Assembly (NCBI RefSeq): GCF_003814515.1
Contig: NZ_RKQJ01000003.1
Span: forward strand, 248,001-312,000
Length of the DNA stretch: 64,000 bases
Source: Salinicoccus roseus
GTDB taxonomy: Bacteria > Bacillota > Bacilli > Staphylococcales > Salinicoccaceae
Direction of reading: 5' to 3'
Shown: piece by piece, positions 50,357 through 59,434 of the stretch
Layout of the letters: every line of letters begins with the position of its first letter
Position numbering within the stretch: position 1 is the first letter of the stretch
Made by a program: the position numbers and the translations under genes
Notes under the pieces: generated by a model
What the model saw: the letters and a program-made list of their open reading frames with translations, nothing else
Told to the model about the DNA's origin: nothing
Databases searched by the model: none

Positions 50357-50672
50357 TTAATTTCCCCCTAATAATCTGTAATTTTATTTAACAGTTAATT
50401 TCCAGATATCATTTATCTCAGTTTTAATATACCATTATATAGAGGGTTCATCAATAATCATGTGATTATTTTACCAAAGTAAATCTATTATAAATTTTTA
50501 AACAATTCCATTATATTAATTAATATGTGAAATTATATTTCTGTTTTCCTTTACATTCTTCAAATACATGCCTTTAAGTGCATTATTATGCCCATGATTC
50601 CGCTTTCCTGTTTGTTTTGTGCATACTTGGGGTATTTTCCTAATAAACCGTAAGAAAGGCAGGCGGATGATT
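50357..50672. other. AT-rich intergenic region with stress-type promoter
   Basis: No gene is seen in this stretch. It holds the promoter of the 49-residue gene on the minus strand and a sigma-B-like promoter on the plus strand near its right end. Confidence 0.5.
50610..50635 (+). promoter_or_regulatory. Sigma-B-like promoter
   Basis: GTTTGT (50610-50615), 14-bp spacer, GGGTAT (50630-50635): close to the Firmicute sigma-B consensus GTTTAA-N(12-15)-GGGTAT. It stands 38 bases before the small lipoprotein start. Confidence 0.65.
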
Positions 50673-50879
50673 ATGAAAAAATGGATGCTTTCGATGGGAA
50701 TGATCATGATGCTCATTTTAAGTGCATGTGCGCCCGAAGGTACTGGAGATACAGATGCACCAGTTGGTGAAGATGAAGATACTGGCAATCCTGAAGAAGA
50801 TGATGGAGACCGTGATGAGGCTGCTGAAGATCTGGAAGAAGATTTTCAGGACGAAGAAGAAGATGAGGATGACGACTAA
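50673..50879 (+). CDS. Small acidic lipoprotein
   Basis: A 68-residue lipoprotein: Lys-Lys N-terminus, hydrophobic core, lipobox LSAC (Cys about 18), then an almost purely acidic tail of Asp, Glu, Gly and Thr. The start at 50673 is six bases after AGGCGG. The sigma-B-like promoter just upstream suggests stress induction. The tail would be an unstructured anionic layer at the cell surface; halophiles often carry such proteins. Function unknown. Confidence 0.65.
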   Translation: MKKWMLSMGMIMMLILSACAPEGTGDTDAPVGEDEDTGNPEEDDGDRDEAAEDLEEDFQDEEEDEDDD

Positions 50880-50955
50880 CACTTTTGGCATCAACCACGG
50901 CAGTTCATATTCGCCATGACAAGACCCGGGCTGAAATTGAAGGGAGAGACTGCCC

Positions 50956-51225
50956 ATGTGGTGGATCATTATAATTGTTCTGATTGTTTTTGCAGGGGGC
51001 TTCGGCAGCGACTACTTGAAGCATAAACGAAAGATGGAGCAGATCCGCCTGGATGTCCTCGACCGGGAAATCGAGCTGGAACGGATCAGGCAGGAGAATT
51101 TCCTCCTTGAGAACCACTCCATGCAAGAAGAACTCGATCGGATCAGACAGGAAAACAAACAGCGCTATGAAAAGGATGCGGATCGGCGCTGGCTTATTGA
51201 TGAGACGAAAAACAAAGAGGGATGA
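50956..51225 (+). CDS. Small membrane protein with coiled coil
   Basis: An 89-residue protein with one N-terminal transmembrane helix (about 2-17) and a long charged coiled coil (RLDVLDREIELERIRQEN, HSMQEELDRIRQEN). The layout resembles PspB-type phage-shock proteins, but the sequence is not clearly related. GGGAGAG precedes the ATG. It follows the small acidic lipoprotein by 76 bases and may share its stress promoter. A terminator overlaps its stop codon. Confidence 0.6.
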   Translation: MWWIIIIVLIVFAGGFGSDYLKHKRKMEQIRLDVLDREIELERIRQENFLLENHSMQEELDRIRQENKQRYEKDADRRWLIDETKNKEG

Positions 51226-51252
51226 GCATGCCAGCATGCTCATCCCTCTTTG
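51214..51252. terminator. Bidirectional terminator between convergent genes
   Basis: An 18-bp perfect stem (51214-51231 with 51234-51251) overlaps the stop codons of both flanking genes. Confidence 0.9.
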
Positions 51253-51671
51253 TATTCCATATCCAAATGCGGTATGCCATCCTCAAGGTGGACTTCGGAA
51301 GTCGTCCTGAACCCGAATGACTGGTAGAATTTCTCCAGGTGCGCCTGACCATGCAGGTAGATCCGTTCACCCTTGAAGTGTGTATGTACATATTCCATGG
51401 CCTGGTTCATGAGTTCCTGTCCGAGCCCGGTGCCCCGGCGGTCTTCCCTGACGATAACCCGTCCAATGGATAATGGATCTCCGTGAACGATCCTCAGATA
51501 GGCGGTGATCCCCGTATCATCCGTCTTATAGATATGTGTACATTCAGGATCCACCCCATCGACTTCCTGATAGGCGCATTCCTGCTCCACCACGAACACG
51601 GCGGTCCTGAGTCTATAGATTTCCTCCAATGTGAGGACATCCAGTTCGTCAAATGCTCTGATATGCCACAT
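51240..51671 (-). CDS. ElaA-type GNAT acetyltransferase
   Basis: A 143-residue GNAT of the ElaA family: FDELDVLTLEEIYRLRTAVFVVEQECAYQEVDG at the N-terminus, GRVIVREDRRGTGLGQELMNQA as acetyl-CoA loop, and EKFYQSFGFRTTSEVHLEDGIPHLDM at the end. ATG 51671 follows GGGAGGG; the ATG at 51686 is a weaker candidate. Monocistronic. Substrate unknown. Confidence 0.9.
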   Translation of the reverse strand: MWHIRAFDELDVLTLEEIYRLRTAVFVVEQECAYQEVDGVDPECTHIYKTDDTGITAYLRIVHGDPLSIGRVIVREDRRGTGLGQELMNQAMEYVHTHFKGERIYLHGQAHLEKFYQSFGFRTTSEVHLEDGIPHLDMEYKEG

Positions 51672-51710
51672 CCAATACCCTCCCATTCATATATATTCAA
51701 ATGATAGCAC

Positions 51711-51739
51711 AAAAAAACCGATGCCGGAACATCGGTTTT
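51711..51739 (-). terminator. Terminator of the azoreductase gene
   Basis: Stem AAAACCGATG/CATCGGTTTT with loop TTCCGG, then a T-run on the minus strand. Confidence 0.85.
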
Positions 51740-51747
51740 CTGGCATC

Positions 51748-52386
51748 TTATGCAAATTGGGCGTTGAGTTCGCGTGCACATTCGCGCACACTTTCGAGGC
51801 CTTCCTCAATGATTCTTGCTGCTTCCTGAGGCATCGCATTATGGCCTTCGATGATGACTTCATCGATGATTTCCATTCCGAATACGCCGCCGATGACATT
51901 CTTCATGTAGTTGTGGGACATGTCCATACCTTCCATTTCAGGTGCACTGTACATGCCGCCGCGTGCATTGAGAAGGATGACCTTCTTGTCGGTCATGAGC
52001 TGTGCCATTGACCCGTCTGCATTATATTTGAATGTGAACCCTGCTGAATATACATAGTCGATGAAAGTCTGCAGACGTGCAGGAATCGCAAGGTTCCACA
52101 GTGGGAACGCAAACACGATGACATCCGCCGCTTCAAATGCGTCCATCGCCTTCTGCTTCGCATCCATCAGACGCTGCTCGTCAGCGTCCAGTGCTTCTTC
52201 ATTCTGGATCTTGCCGAGGGCGCTGAAGAGTTCATGTCCGATATATGGCATGTCTTCCTCGAATATATCATATACATTGATGTTCATGTTTTTATTGTCT
52301 TTCACCGTTTCCATGAATGTATCATACATTTTTGTGGAGATGCCATCCGGACGGTTGTTTGCTTTTACTACGAGTACATTTTTCAT
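51748..52386 (-). CDS. azoR: FMN-dependent NADH-azoreductase
   Basis: A 212-residue flavodoxin-fold quinone/azo reductase. It matches AzoR/AcpD: KNVLVVKANNRPDGISTKMYDTFM, FAFPLWNLAIPARLQTFIDYV, LLNARGGMYSA, and VIGGVFGMEIIDEVIIEGHN. It reduces quinones and azo dyes with NADH and is thiol-stress linked in Bacilli. GGAGG precedes the ATG at suitable spacing. Monocistronic. Confidence 0.92.
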   Translation of the reverse strand: MKNVLVVKANNRPDGISTKMYDTFMETVKDNKNMNINVYDIFEEDMPYIGHELFSALGKIQNEEALDADEQRLMDAKQKAMDAFEAADVIVFAFPLWNLAIPARLQTFIDYVYSAGFTFKYNADGSMAQLMTDKKVILLNARGGMYSAPEMEGMDMSHNYMKNVIGGVFGMEIIDEVIIEGHNAMPQEAARIIEEGLESVRECARELNAQFA

Positions 52387-52512
52387 TTATAATCCTCCAA
52401 TAAGATAATGTCTGTTTATCACATAATCAATATAATAACAAAAAGTAAGTGACTTGTGAATATAAATGCTCAAAAATCACAAATTATCTTCATTTGAAGG
52501 GAACTTATCGGT

Positions 52513-53313
52513 TCAGGGCTGCAGGTTATTCTTGTTCTGGAGGATTGCCACACTCAGGATATGCGGGATCTTATGACTGCCGTCCGGGAAATTATCTTCA
52601 AGGTAGGCGCTGATCCGGCTCAATGTATTCTTCCTCTGCTTCTCCTTGAAGGCAGCAAGCCATGATACCGAAGACAGCCGCCCGAGCCATTCTTCATTGG
52701 TGAACTTGACCTCGTAGTCCACCTTGTACAGTTCCATCAGATCCAACTTCGCGTATTTCCATTCGTCGAACCATTCTACAGGGAAGCTGTTGATCATCTG
52801 TGTGGCCATGTCCTTCGTCCCCGCTGGTCTGATCTGTTTATCCGTCGAATAGGATTGGATGATTTTCATGGACTCCTTGACGATTCTGGAAGCGGATGTA
52901 AAACCCGAATCCATAATGATCAGATGACCGCCGGGTTTCAGTATACGCTTCACTTCATCGATCGTCTCCTCCCGGTCGAACCAGTGCCATGCCCGCATCA
53001 CCATGACGATGTCGTAGCTGTTTGCCGGCAGGCCGGTGTCCTCTGCATACCGTTGTGTAAAATTGATCCTCTGGTCGTCGCCGATATGCGCCTTTCCGAC
53101 TTCAACCAGTTCGGAAGAAGGTTCCACGGCATCGACGATGGCACCCCTGTCACTCAGAATCTTACTGAGGAGCCCAGGCCCTGCACCGAGATCGGCCACC
53201 TTGCTGCCTGCGATCGCCACCCCACGCATCTCCAATCCTTTGATCAGACTGTCAGGGATGTCATCCCTGTACTTCAAATAATCTTCAGCGACATTCCCAA
53301 AGTTTACATTCAT
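52513..53313 (-). CDS. Class I SAM-dependent methyltransferase
   Basis: A 266-residue methyltransferase (Methyltransf_11/25 type). The SAM motif is VADLGAGPGLLSKIL, followed by the acidic ribose ligand in VDAVEPSSELV, motif II DIVMVMRAWHWFD and motif III LKPGGHLIIMDSG. The start at 53313 follows ATGGAGG; the frame is open to 53352. The rest of the C-terminal domain (about 160-260) is not distinctive. Substrate unknown. Confidence 0.85.
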   Translation of the reverse strand: MNVNFGNVAEDYLKYRDDIPDSLIKGLEMRGVAIAGSKVADLGAGPGLLSKILSDRGAIVDAVEPSSELVEVGKAHIGDDQRINFTQRYAEDTGLPANSYDIVMVMRAWHWFDREETIDEVKRILKPGGHLIIMDSGFTSASRIVKESMKIIQSYSTDKQIRPAGTKDMATQMINSFPVEWFDEWKYAKLDLMELYKVDYEVKFTNEEWLGRLSSVSWLAAFKEKQRKNTLSRISAYLEDNFPDGSHKIPHILSVAILQNKNNLQP

Positions 53314-53440
53314 TGCTTTCCCTCCATGGTATGGATGATTTTTTTGGTTCATCGGTCATTTTGCCAATCAAGATTCCTTAAAAAAGATTAATTGCAATCC
53401 ACCCGGGGTAAATCATAAAGAAAGGAGAGTGGATATCAAT

Positions 53441-54106
53441 ATGACTAAATCCGTACTACTTATAGTGACCAACCACGACAAGATCAACAACGATGAAGAC
53501 AAGCCTACAGGCCTGTGGCTCAGCGAGGCGGCAGAGCCGTATCATGTCTTCCAGAGCGCAGGCTTCAAGGTCGACATCGCATCACCGAAAGGCGGTTCAG
53601 TTCCCCTGGATCCAAACTCTTTGGATGGTGAAGAAGCGGAAGGCGACAATGAGATCATCAAGCTCCTCCAAAACACCAAACGTATAAAGGATATGGTATA
53701 CGAAGGATATGACGCCATCTTCTTCGCCGGAGGGCACGGGACGATGTACGATTTCCCAGGCCAGGCGGACATCCAGAACATCCTGGCATTCTTCAAGGAT
53801 GACGGCCGCATCATCAGTGCGGTATGCCACGGCCCGGCTGCTTTCGCAGATGCCAAGACCAAAGATGGCAAATACGTCGTGGACGGGGTCAAATTGACCG
53901 GCTTCACGAACGAAGAGGAAAAGTCCATGGGACTCCTTGATGATATGCCATTTGCCCTGCAGTCGAAACTCGAATCCAATGGCGCAGGCTTCGTCGTCGG
54001 AGAAGCGATGGAAGAGCACATCATTACAGATGGAAACTTCATCACCGGCCAGAACCCAGCCTCCGCAGAGGCCGCAGCGAGAGCTGTCGTCAACAAACTG
54101 CAGTAG
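53441..54106 (+). CDS. DJ-1/PfpI (Hsp31-like) family protein
   Basis: A 221-residue type 1 glutamine-amidotransferase-like protein. The nucleophile elbow is AVCHGPAAF (Cys near 128), with upstream FFAGGHGTMYDF and TGLWLSEAAEPYHVF, matching glyoxalase III/Hsp31-like members that detoxify methylglyoxal or act as chaperones. The ATG at 53441 is taken as start although the AAAGGAG is 13 bases upstream; GTG at 53429 sits too close to it. Terminator follows. Confidence 0.88.
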   Translation: MTKSVLLIVTNHDKINNDEDKPTGLWLSEAAEPYHVFQSAGFKVDIASPKGGSVPLDPNSLDGEEAEGDNEIIKLLQNTKRIKDMVYEGYDAIFFAGGHGTMYDFPGQADIQNILAFFKDDGRIISAVCHGPAAFADAKTKDGKYVVDGVKLTGFTNEEEKSMGLLDDMPFALQSKLESNGAGFVVGEAMEEHIITDGNFITGQNPASAEAAARAVVNKLQ

Positions 54107-54112
54107 ATCACT

Positions 54113-54139
54113 CCCCCCGGTCCAACCGGGGGTTTTTTC
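54113..54139 (+). terminator. Terminator of the DJ-1 family gene
   Basis: Stem CCCCCGGT/ACCGGGGG with loop CCA, then TTTTTT. Confidence 0.9.
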
Positions 54140-54203
54140 ATACATAAGTCTTACCTTAAAGATACTATAAATCCAATTCAAAATGAACATCATAATTTAC
54201 CCA

Positions 54204-54232
54204 TCAAAAAAAGAGCATCTTTCGATGCTCCT
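54204..54232 (-). terminator. Terminator of the DinB gene
   Basis: Stem AGGAGCATC/GATGCTCTT (minus strand) with loop GAAA, followed by seven Ts. Confidence 0.8.
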
Positions 54233-54693
54233 TATTGGTTCTCCAGTACCCGTTTCATTTCCTGTACTTTCCCGACATGCATGGCTTCATGGAGGATCAT
54301 GAAAGCGAATTGCTCCCTGCGTGTCGTCATCCCCATGAATTCCCGTGGCAGGTCGTCGTCCAGAACTGCTTCATCCAGATCTTCAAGACGCTCCGGCTGG
54401 CCTTTGAGCAGGGCTTCAATTTCATCAGTCGCTGGTGTCTCACCATCAAAATCGTCGGGACTCGTACCGAATCCAAAATATTTCTGATAGCGCTTGGACG
54501 TATCAGTGTTCTTGTCCGTCAATGCAGCAGTCACCATCTCCATCATTCCTGCAATATGTCCAAGCTGCCAATGGATGCTGTTCGGAAATCCTTCAGGGAT
54601 GATATGCATGTCTTCCTCTTTCATTCCCTCGAACAGATCCAATGTCCATCCTCTTGTCTTTTCAAGTTCGAATAACAGAAGTTCCTTACTCAT
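54232..54693 (-). CDS. DinB family metal-binding protein
   Basis: A 153-residue four-helix protein of the DinB/YfiT superfamily. The expected His ligands appear in IHWQLGHIAGMMEM and ILHEAMHVGKV. DinB-fold proteins include thiol-transferases using bacillithiol or mycothiol. The ATG at 54693 follows GGAGGGAG. Monocistronic. Activity unknown; a bacillithiol-dependent transferase role is plausible in this phylum. Confidence 0.85.
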   Translation of the reverse strand: MSKELLLFELEKTRGWTLDLFEGMKEEDMHIIPEGFPNSIHWQLGHIAGMMEMVTAALTDKNTDTSKRYQKYFGFGTSPDDFDGETPATDEIEALLKGQPERLEDLDEAVLDDDLPREFMGMTTRREQFAFMILHEAMHVGKVQEMKRVLENQ

Positions 54694-54846
54694 AAACAAT
54701 CTCCCTCCGTAATTTTAATCCATTATCCCTGTACCCTGATTTCAGCATTTCATTCATCGGACCGTGCGGGAAATGCAGACCGCTTTGATGGACAGCCGAC
54801 CCTTCGGAAAGTTATATTCGACATAATAAACAATGGAGGTAAAATT

Positions 54847-55020
54847 ATGACACGCCTACTGCTGAACCTGGTGCTCATGGGCATCATCACCCTCGCAATC
54901 TACTGGCTCATCACTGCATTCGTGCCGACGATGGGCACCTATGCCATCCCGATCTCACTGCTTCTCGGCATCACGCTCGGATTCTTCATCTATATCACAA
55001 TAGACAACAGGATCGGATGA
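54847..55020 (+). CDS. Small two-helix membrane protein
   Basis: A 57-residue protein with two transmembrane helices (about 4-24 and 32-51) and few charges (MTR at the start, DNRIG at the end). ATGGAGG stands seven bases before the ATG. It precedes the DHA2 efflux gene by 80 bases on the same strand, so it could share its transcript, but a promoter-like region separates them. Unknown function. Confidence 0.65.
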   Translation: MTRLLLNLVLMGIITLAIYWLITAFVPTMGTYAIPISLLLGITLGFFIYITIDNRIG

Positions 55021-55100
55021 TATAAAGTGCAAAATCCTTGATTGTTTCGAAAATCGGAATATAATAGTAATATTGATTTTAAAGAAACAGAGGTATCTGC

Positions 55101-56570
55101 ATGGAAACAACTGAAAGATCTGCGCCGGACTATCGTCTCATCGTCATATTGCTCTCCGGCGCCTTTGTCGCACTGCTCTCCAATACGTTCCTGAATGTCG
55201 CCCTGCCATCCATCAAGGATGACTTCGGCATCACCACTTCCACGGTACAGTGGGTTTCTACAGCCTATATGCTCATCAGCGGCATCGTCATACCGACCAC
55301 CGCCTTCCTGATGCAGAGATTCAGCGCCAAGAAGCTTTTCCTGGCAGCGATGCTGCTCTTCCTCTCAGGAACTCTGATCGCCGGCTTTTCACCGGCTTTC
55401 CCAGTACTGATCCTGGGCCGCATGGTCCAGGCCTCCGGTTCGGCCATCCTCATGCCCCTTCTGATGAACGTCATGATCACAAGCTTTCCTCCGGAACGCC
55501 GTGGCACCGCGATGGGGCTGTTCAGCCTGGTCATGTTCTTTGCGCCGGCAATCGGCCCGACCCTCTCCGGTTTCATCGTACAGAGCTACTCCTGGCATTA
55601 CCTGTTCTTCATTATGGTACCGGTTCTTCTTCTCGTCCTCAGCATCGGATGGTTCAAGCTACCCGAGACGGAGACTGGATATTCCACCAGAATCGATATC
55701 CCATCCGTCATACTGTCGACCCTCGGTTTCGGCGGCATACTATACGGATTCAGTTCCGCAGGAAACAGTGGCTGGCTGAGGGCGGATGTCATACTCGCCC
55801 TGCTCATCGGCTTCATCGCTGTCTTCTTCTATATCAGAAAGCAGACGCGCATGCGTGAGCCGATGCTCAACTTTTCGGTATACAAGTTTCCGATGTTCAC
55901 GCTGTCATCCCTGCTGATCGGGACGATGAACATGGCCCTCTTCTCCGGCATGATCCTCATGCCGATATACCTGCAGGATATACAGGGCATCTCGCCGCTT
56001 GAGACGGGCCTCCTGCTCCTTCCAGGAGCGCTGATCATGGGATTCATGAGTCCGGTCTCGGGAAAGCTCTTCGACATGTTCGGGCCGAGGAACCTCGCAA
56101 TATTCGGCCTCATCCTGACCGTATCGACGACATTCTTCTTCAGCCGGCTCACTTTTGATACGAGCTATACATTCCTTATCATGCTCTACTCGATCCGGGC
56201 ATTCGGCATGACACTCGTCATGACGCCTGTGATGACGAACGGGATGAACCAATTGACGCCGAAGCTGACACCGCACGGTTCTTCCATCAACAGCATGCTG
56301 AACCAGGTGTCCGGTGCCATCGGCACGGCACTCCTGATCACCATCATGCAGAACACGATGAATGCAAAGCTCGCAGGTGTCTCCCAGCCGGATGCGATGA
56401 TGATGGACCAGGCGATGCTCGACGGCATCAACTTCGCCTTCCTGATCGCCACCCTGCTGCTTGCCGTCGCCCTTGGCCTGTCATTCTTCCTGAAACGCGT
56501 CACGACCGATGAAGTCCTTGGGGACTCGATGACAAAAGCGCGTCCGATAGAAACCGCAGAAGAGAAATGA
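55101..56570 (+). CDS. DHA2 family multidrug efflux MFS transporter
   Basis: A 489-residue, 14-helix major facilitator of the EmrB/LmrB type. Motif A (FLMQRFSAKKLFL), motif C of antiporters (GLFSLVMFFAPAIGPTLSG) and LNVALPSIKDDFGIT are seen. It would export lipophilic drugs by proton antiport. It lies convergent with a second DHA2 transporter across a shared terminator; both are closely similar in layout, suggesting an old duplication. No regulator gene is adjacent. Confidence 0.9.
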   Translation: METTERSAPDYRLIVILLSGAFVALLSNTFLNVALPSIKDDFGITTSTVQWVSTAYMLISGIVIPTTAFLMQRFSAKKLFLAAMLLFLSGTLIAGFSPAFPVLILGRMVQASGSAILMPLLMNVMITSFPPERRGTAMGLFSLVMFFAPAIGPTLSGFIVQSYSWHYLFFIMVPVLLLVLSIGWFKLPETETGYSTRIDIPSVILSTLGFGGILYGFSSAGNSGWLRADVILALLIGFIAVFFYIRKQTRMREPMLNFSVYKFPMFTLSSLLIGTMNMALFSGMILMPIYLQDIQGISPLETGLLLLPGALIMGFMSPVSGKLFDMFGPRNLAIFGLILTVSTTFFFSRLTFDTSYTFLIMLYSIRAFGMTLVMTPVMTNGMNQLTPKLTPHGSSINSMLNQVSGAIGTALLITIMQNTMNAKLAGVSQPDAMMMDQAMLDGINFAFLIATLLLAVALGLSFFLKRVTTDEVLGDSMTKARPIETAEEK

Positions 56571-56608
56571 AAAATCGCTGATCCATTTTATGGATCAGCG
56601 ATTTTTTT
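56571..56608. terminator. Shared terminator between two efflux genes
   Basis: Stem AAAAATCGCTGATCCA/TGGATCAGCGATTTTT, loop TTTTA; both flanks give T-runs. Confidence 0.9.
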
Positions 56609-58004
56609 AGTCGTGTGATACCGGCTTCCTCAGTGTTAATGAAAGCAGCAGGCCGATGAGTGAAATGACGGCCGCTGCAAGGAAGGCCGTGTTCACCCCA
56701 TTGATCATGCCCTGCATCCCTTCTGATGGATTGGCGGTATGGGTCATGATCGATACGAGCAGGGCTGTGCCGACCGCCCCGGCAATCTGGCGCATCGTAT
56801 TGTTCATGGCTGTGCCGTGCGGTACGAGCTTTGGGGACAGCTGGTTCAGTCCGGCTGTCGTCACCGGCATCATCACCATCGCCACACCGAGCATCCTGAA
56901 GACATTGATGGTCGCCAGGTAGGTGAAGGTAGTATCCACTGTAATCATCGTGAACAAGTATGTCGTAATCGTCACGAGGCTGAGGCCGATGATTGCCAGC
57001 CATCTTGCTCCGAACATGTCGAAGAGCTTTCCGGTCACCGGGCTCATCGAACCCATGACCAATGCCCCCGGCAGCAGCATCAGTCCGGATTCAAGCGGCG
57101 AGAAGCCCATCATATCCTGCATCAGGATCGGAAGGATGACCGCGCCGCCGATCATGGACATGAAGACGACCATGCCGAGACCCGTCGTCAGTGCGAATAT
57201 CTTGTCCTGGAAGACCTTGAATTCGAGGATTGGCTGCTCGAGCTTCTGCTGGCGCATGATGAAGAGGAACAGGGTCACTGCGCCCAGTGCGAGTGAACCG
57301 AGCACCGGTGTACTCAGCCAGCCGCTGCTGCCTGCGACGCTGAAGCCATAGAGCAGTCCACCGAACCCGAAGGTGGACAGGATGATCGATGGAATGTCGA
57401 GCTTCGGATTCGTACGCTCCGTCACATTCCTAAGTATGAAATAGGCGACGATCAGGTCGATGATGACGATCGGTATGATGATGAAGAAGAGGCCTCTCCA
57501 AGGGTAGCTCTCGACGAACCAGCCGGACAATGTCGGGCCGATGGCCGGCGCGAAACCGATGACCAAACCGAACATGCCCATCGCCGTCCCCCGCTTCTCA
57601 AGCGGATAGATCAGGAAGATGATCGTCTGCATCAGCGGCATGATGATGCCTGCCCCCGAGGCTTGGAGTATCCTTCCGACAAGCAGGATTTCAAAGCCCG
57701 GGGCGAGCCCGCAGACGAGTGTACCGAACCCGAAAAGCCCCATCGCCGTAAAGAATAGTGACCGCGTCGTAAACTTCCCTATCAGGAATGCGGTAATCGG
57801 AATCATGATGCCGTTGACCAGCATGAATACCGATTGGAGCCACTGGGCGACATCCGCCTCAATCTCCAGATCCTCCATGATCGGTGGTATGGCTGTAGCC
57901 AGCAGCGTCTGGTTCAGGATGGCTGCGAATGCACCGGAAATAAGCACAGCCATCAGCGGCAATCTTTTGACGGTTGATGGTGACTGCTGTTCACTAGCTG
58001 ACAT
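56607..58004 (-). CDS. DHA2 family multidrug efflux MFS transporter (second copy)
   Basis: A 465-residue 14-helix transporter related to its neighbour at 55101-56570 (shared FGFGGLLYG, PLESGLMLLPGAL, PVTGKLFDMFG, and antiporter motif GLVIGFAPAIGPTLSG). Motif A reads FLIGKFTTRSLFF. Substrates are unknown lipophilic compounds. The start is preceded by AGAAAGAAGG and a good promoter lies upstream at 58041-58068. The pair forms a convergent duplicate set with a common terminator. Confidence 0.9.
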   Translation of the reverse strand: MSASEQQSPSTVKRLPLMAVLISGAFAAILNQTLLATAIPPIMEDLEIEADVAQWLQSVFMLVNGIMIPITAFLIGKFTTRSLFFTAMGLFGFGTLVCGLAPGFEILLVGRILQASGAGIIMPLMQTIIFLIYPLEKRGTAMGMFGLVIGFAPAIGPTLSGWFVESYPWRGLFFIIIPIVIIDLIVAYFILRNVTERTNPKLDIPSIILSTFGFGGLLYGFSVAGSSGWLSTPVLGSLALGAVTLFLFIMRQQKLEQPILEFKVFQDKIFALTTGLGMVVFMSMIGGAVILPILMQDMMGFSPLESGLMLLPGALVMGSMSPVTGKLFDMFGARWLAIIGLSLVTITTYLFTMITVDTTFTYLATINVFRMLGVAMVMMPVTTAGLNQLSPKLVPHGTAMNNTMRQIAGAVGTALLVSIMTHTANPSEGMQGMINGVNTAFLAAAVISLIGLLLSLTLRKPVSHD

Positions 58005-58040
58005 AAAAAATCCTTCTTTCTATATATAAAGCGAAACAAT

Positions 58041-58068
58041 ATTATATTTCCAAAAACAGCATATACAA
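58041..58068 (-). promoter_or_regulatory. Promoter of the second DHA2 gene
   Basis: Minus-strand -35 TTGTAT (58063-58068), 16-bp spacer, -10 TATAAT (58041-58046), 36 bases before the start codon. Confidence 0.6.
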
Positions 58069-58096
58069 TATTGCCTCAACGGAAGATAAATATCAA

Positions 58097-59332
58097 CTAC
58101 TTCCGCTCGGCTGCATTACGGGAGATTTCAGTGATCACCTGCACCGCCTTCTCCATATTGTCTATGGAAATGTATTCGAACTTCCCGTGGAAATTTTCGC
58201 CGCCTGTGAATATGTTTGGAGTCGGGAGTCCTTTGTAGGAGAGTTGGGAACCGTCCGTGCCGCCCCTGATCGGTATGATCACCGGTGTGATATCGAGGGC
58301 TTCCATCGCCTGCTTGGCGTACTCGACGATTTCCATGTGGGGTTCGATCCGATCACGCATGTTGTAGTATTGGTCATTCATTTCCAATATTACTCGGTCT
58401 TCTCCGTAATGCGCCTTCAGTGCATCGCCATGGGCGATGATCTGGTCTTTCCGGTCCTCGAATGCCGACTTGTCGAAATCCCTGATGATGAAATTCACTT
58501 CCGTCTTCTCCACATCCCCATTGATGTTGATCAGATGGAAGAACCCTTCATACCCTTCCGTATGCTCGGGAGTGTCCTCGGCATCGAAGCGGGTGATGAA
58601 TTCAGCGGCCATCCGGCCTGCATTCACCATCTTGTTCTTGGCCGTGCCGGGGTGGACACTGTTGCCGATGAAGGTCACTTTCGCAGCTGCTGCATTGAAA
58701 CTCTCATACTGGAGTTCGCCGAGCGGACCCCCATCCACCGTATAGGCAAAATTGGCCCCGAAGCGCTCGACATCGAAGTGGTGCGGCCCCCGTCCGATTT
58801 CCTCATCCGGAGTGAAGGCCACCCTTATCTTCCCATGCTTCACTTCGGGGTGGTCGATGAGATATTCCATCGCCGTCACGATTTCAGCGATGCCGGCCTT
58901 ATTGTCGGCCCCGAGAAGCGTGGTACCATCCGTCGTCATCAGTGTATGCCCGCTGTAGCCTTCAAGTTCCGGGAACTGTTCCGGAGTAAGTATGACACCG
59001 AGTGCTTCATTGAGTACGATTTCTCCTCCATCATAGTCGATCACCTGTGGATTGACATTTTTGCCCGTAAAATCCGTGGCGGTATCAACATGGGCGAGGA
59101 AGCCGATGACCGGTGCATCTTCGACATTCGCAGGAAGGGTCGCCATCAGATAGCCGTTCTCATCCGTCTCCACTTCCTCCATCCCGAGTGCCTTCAATTC
59201 TTCTTCGAGCAGACGGACCAGATCCCACTGCTTGTATGTAGAAGGGACGGATTCGCTTGAAGCGTCGGATTGGGTATCGATTTTGGCATATCTTGCAAGT
59301 CTTTCGATCAGTTGGGTACGCAATTCATTCAT
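58097..59332 (-). CDS. pepT: Peptidase T (tripeptidase)
   Basis: A 411-residue M20B zinc tripeptidase that removes N-terminal residues from tripeptides in the cytoplasm. Landmarks are [24 protein letters not shown] (His and Asp ligands), [26 protein letters not shown] (catalytic Glu pair) and [20 protein letters not shown]. Full length. AGGAG lies four bases before ATG. It is divergent from a luciferase-like gene. Identity is secure. Confidence 0.95.
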   Translation of the reverse strand: MNELRTQLIERLARYAKIDTQSDASSESVPSTYKQWDLVRLLEEELKALGMEEVETDENGYLMATLPANVEDAPVIGFLAHVDTATDFTGKNVNPQVIDYDGGEIVLNEALGVILTPEQFPELEGYSGHTLMTTDGTTLLGADNKAGIAEIVTAMEYLIDHPEVKHGKIRVAFTPDEEIGRGPHHFDVERFGANFAYTVDGGPLGELQYESFNAAAAKVTFIGNSVHPGTAKNKMVNAGRMAAEFITRFDAEDTPEHTEGYEGFFHLININGDVEKTEVNFIIRDFDKSAFEDRKDQIIAHGDALKAHYGEDRVILEMNDQYYNMRDRIEPHMEIVEYAKQAMEALDITPVIIPIRGGTDGSQLSYKGLPTPNIFTGGENFHGKFEYISIDNMEKAVQVITEISRNAAERK

Positions 59333-59434
59333 CTCCTATGTTTTTTCTTTATTTTACCATATCACCGGGCGGTTCTTCAGAAGTAAAAAAGATTCAATGG
59401 TAGAATGGAGGCAATATGATAAGGGAGGAATCTT

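Noticed and set aside
55101-58004. Efflux gene pair as a large inverted repeat
   Set aside because: The two proteins are homologous but their DNA is well diverged, so this is an old duplication and not an active repeat structure.
58187-59260. 357-codon ORF antisense to pepT
   Set aside because: The pepT reading is certain by motifs and length; the antisense frame is a compositional shadow.
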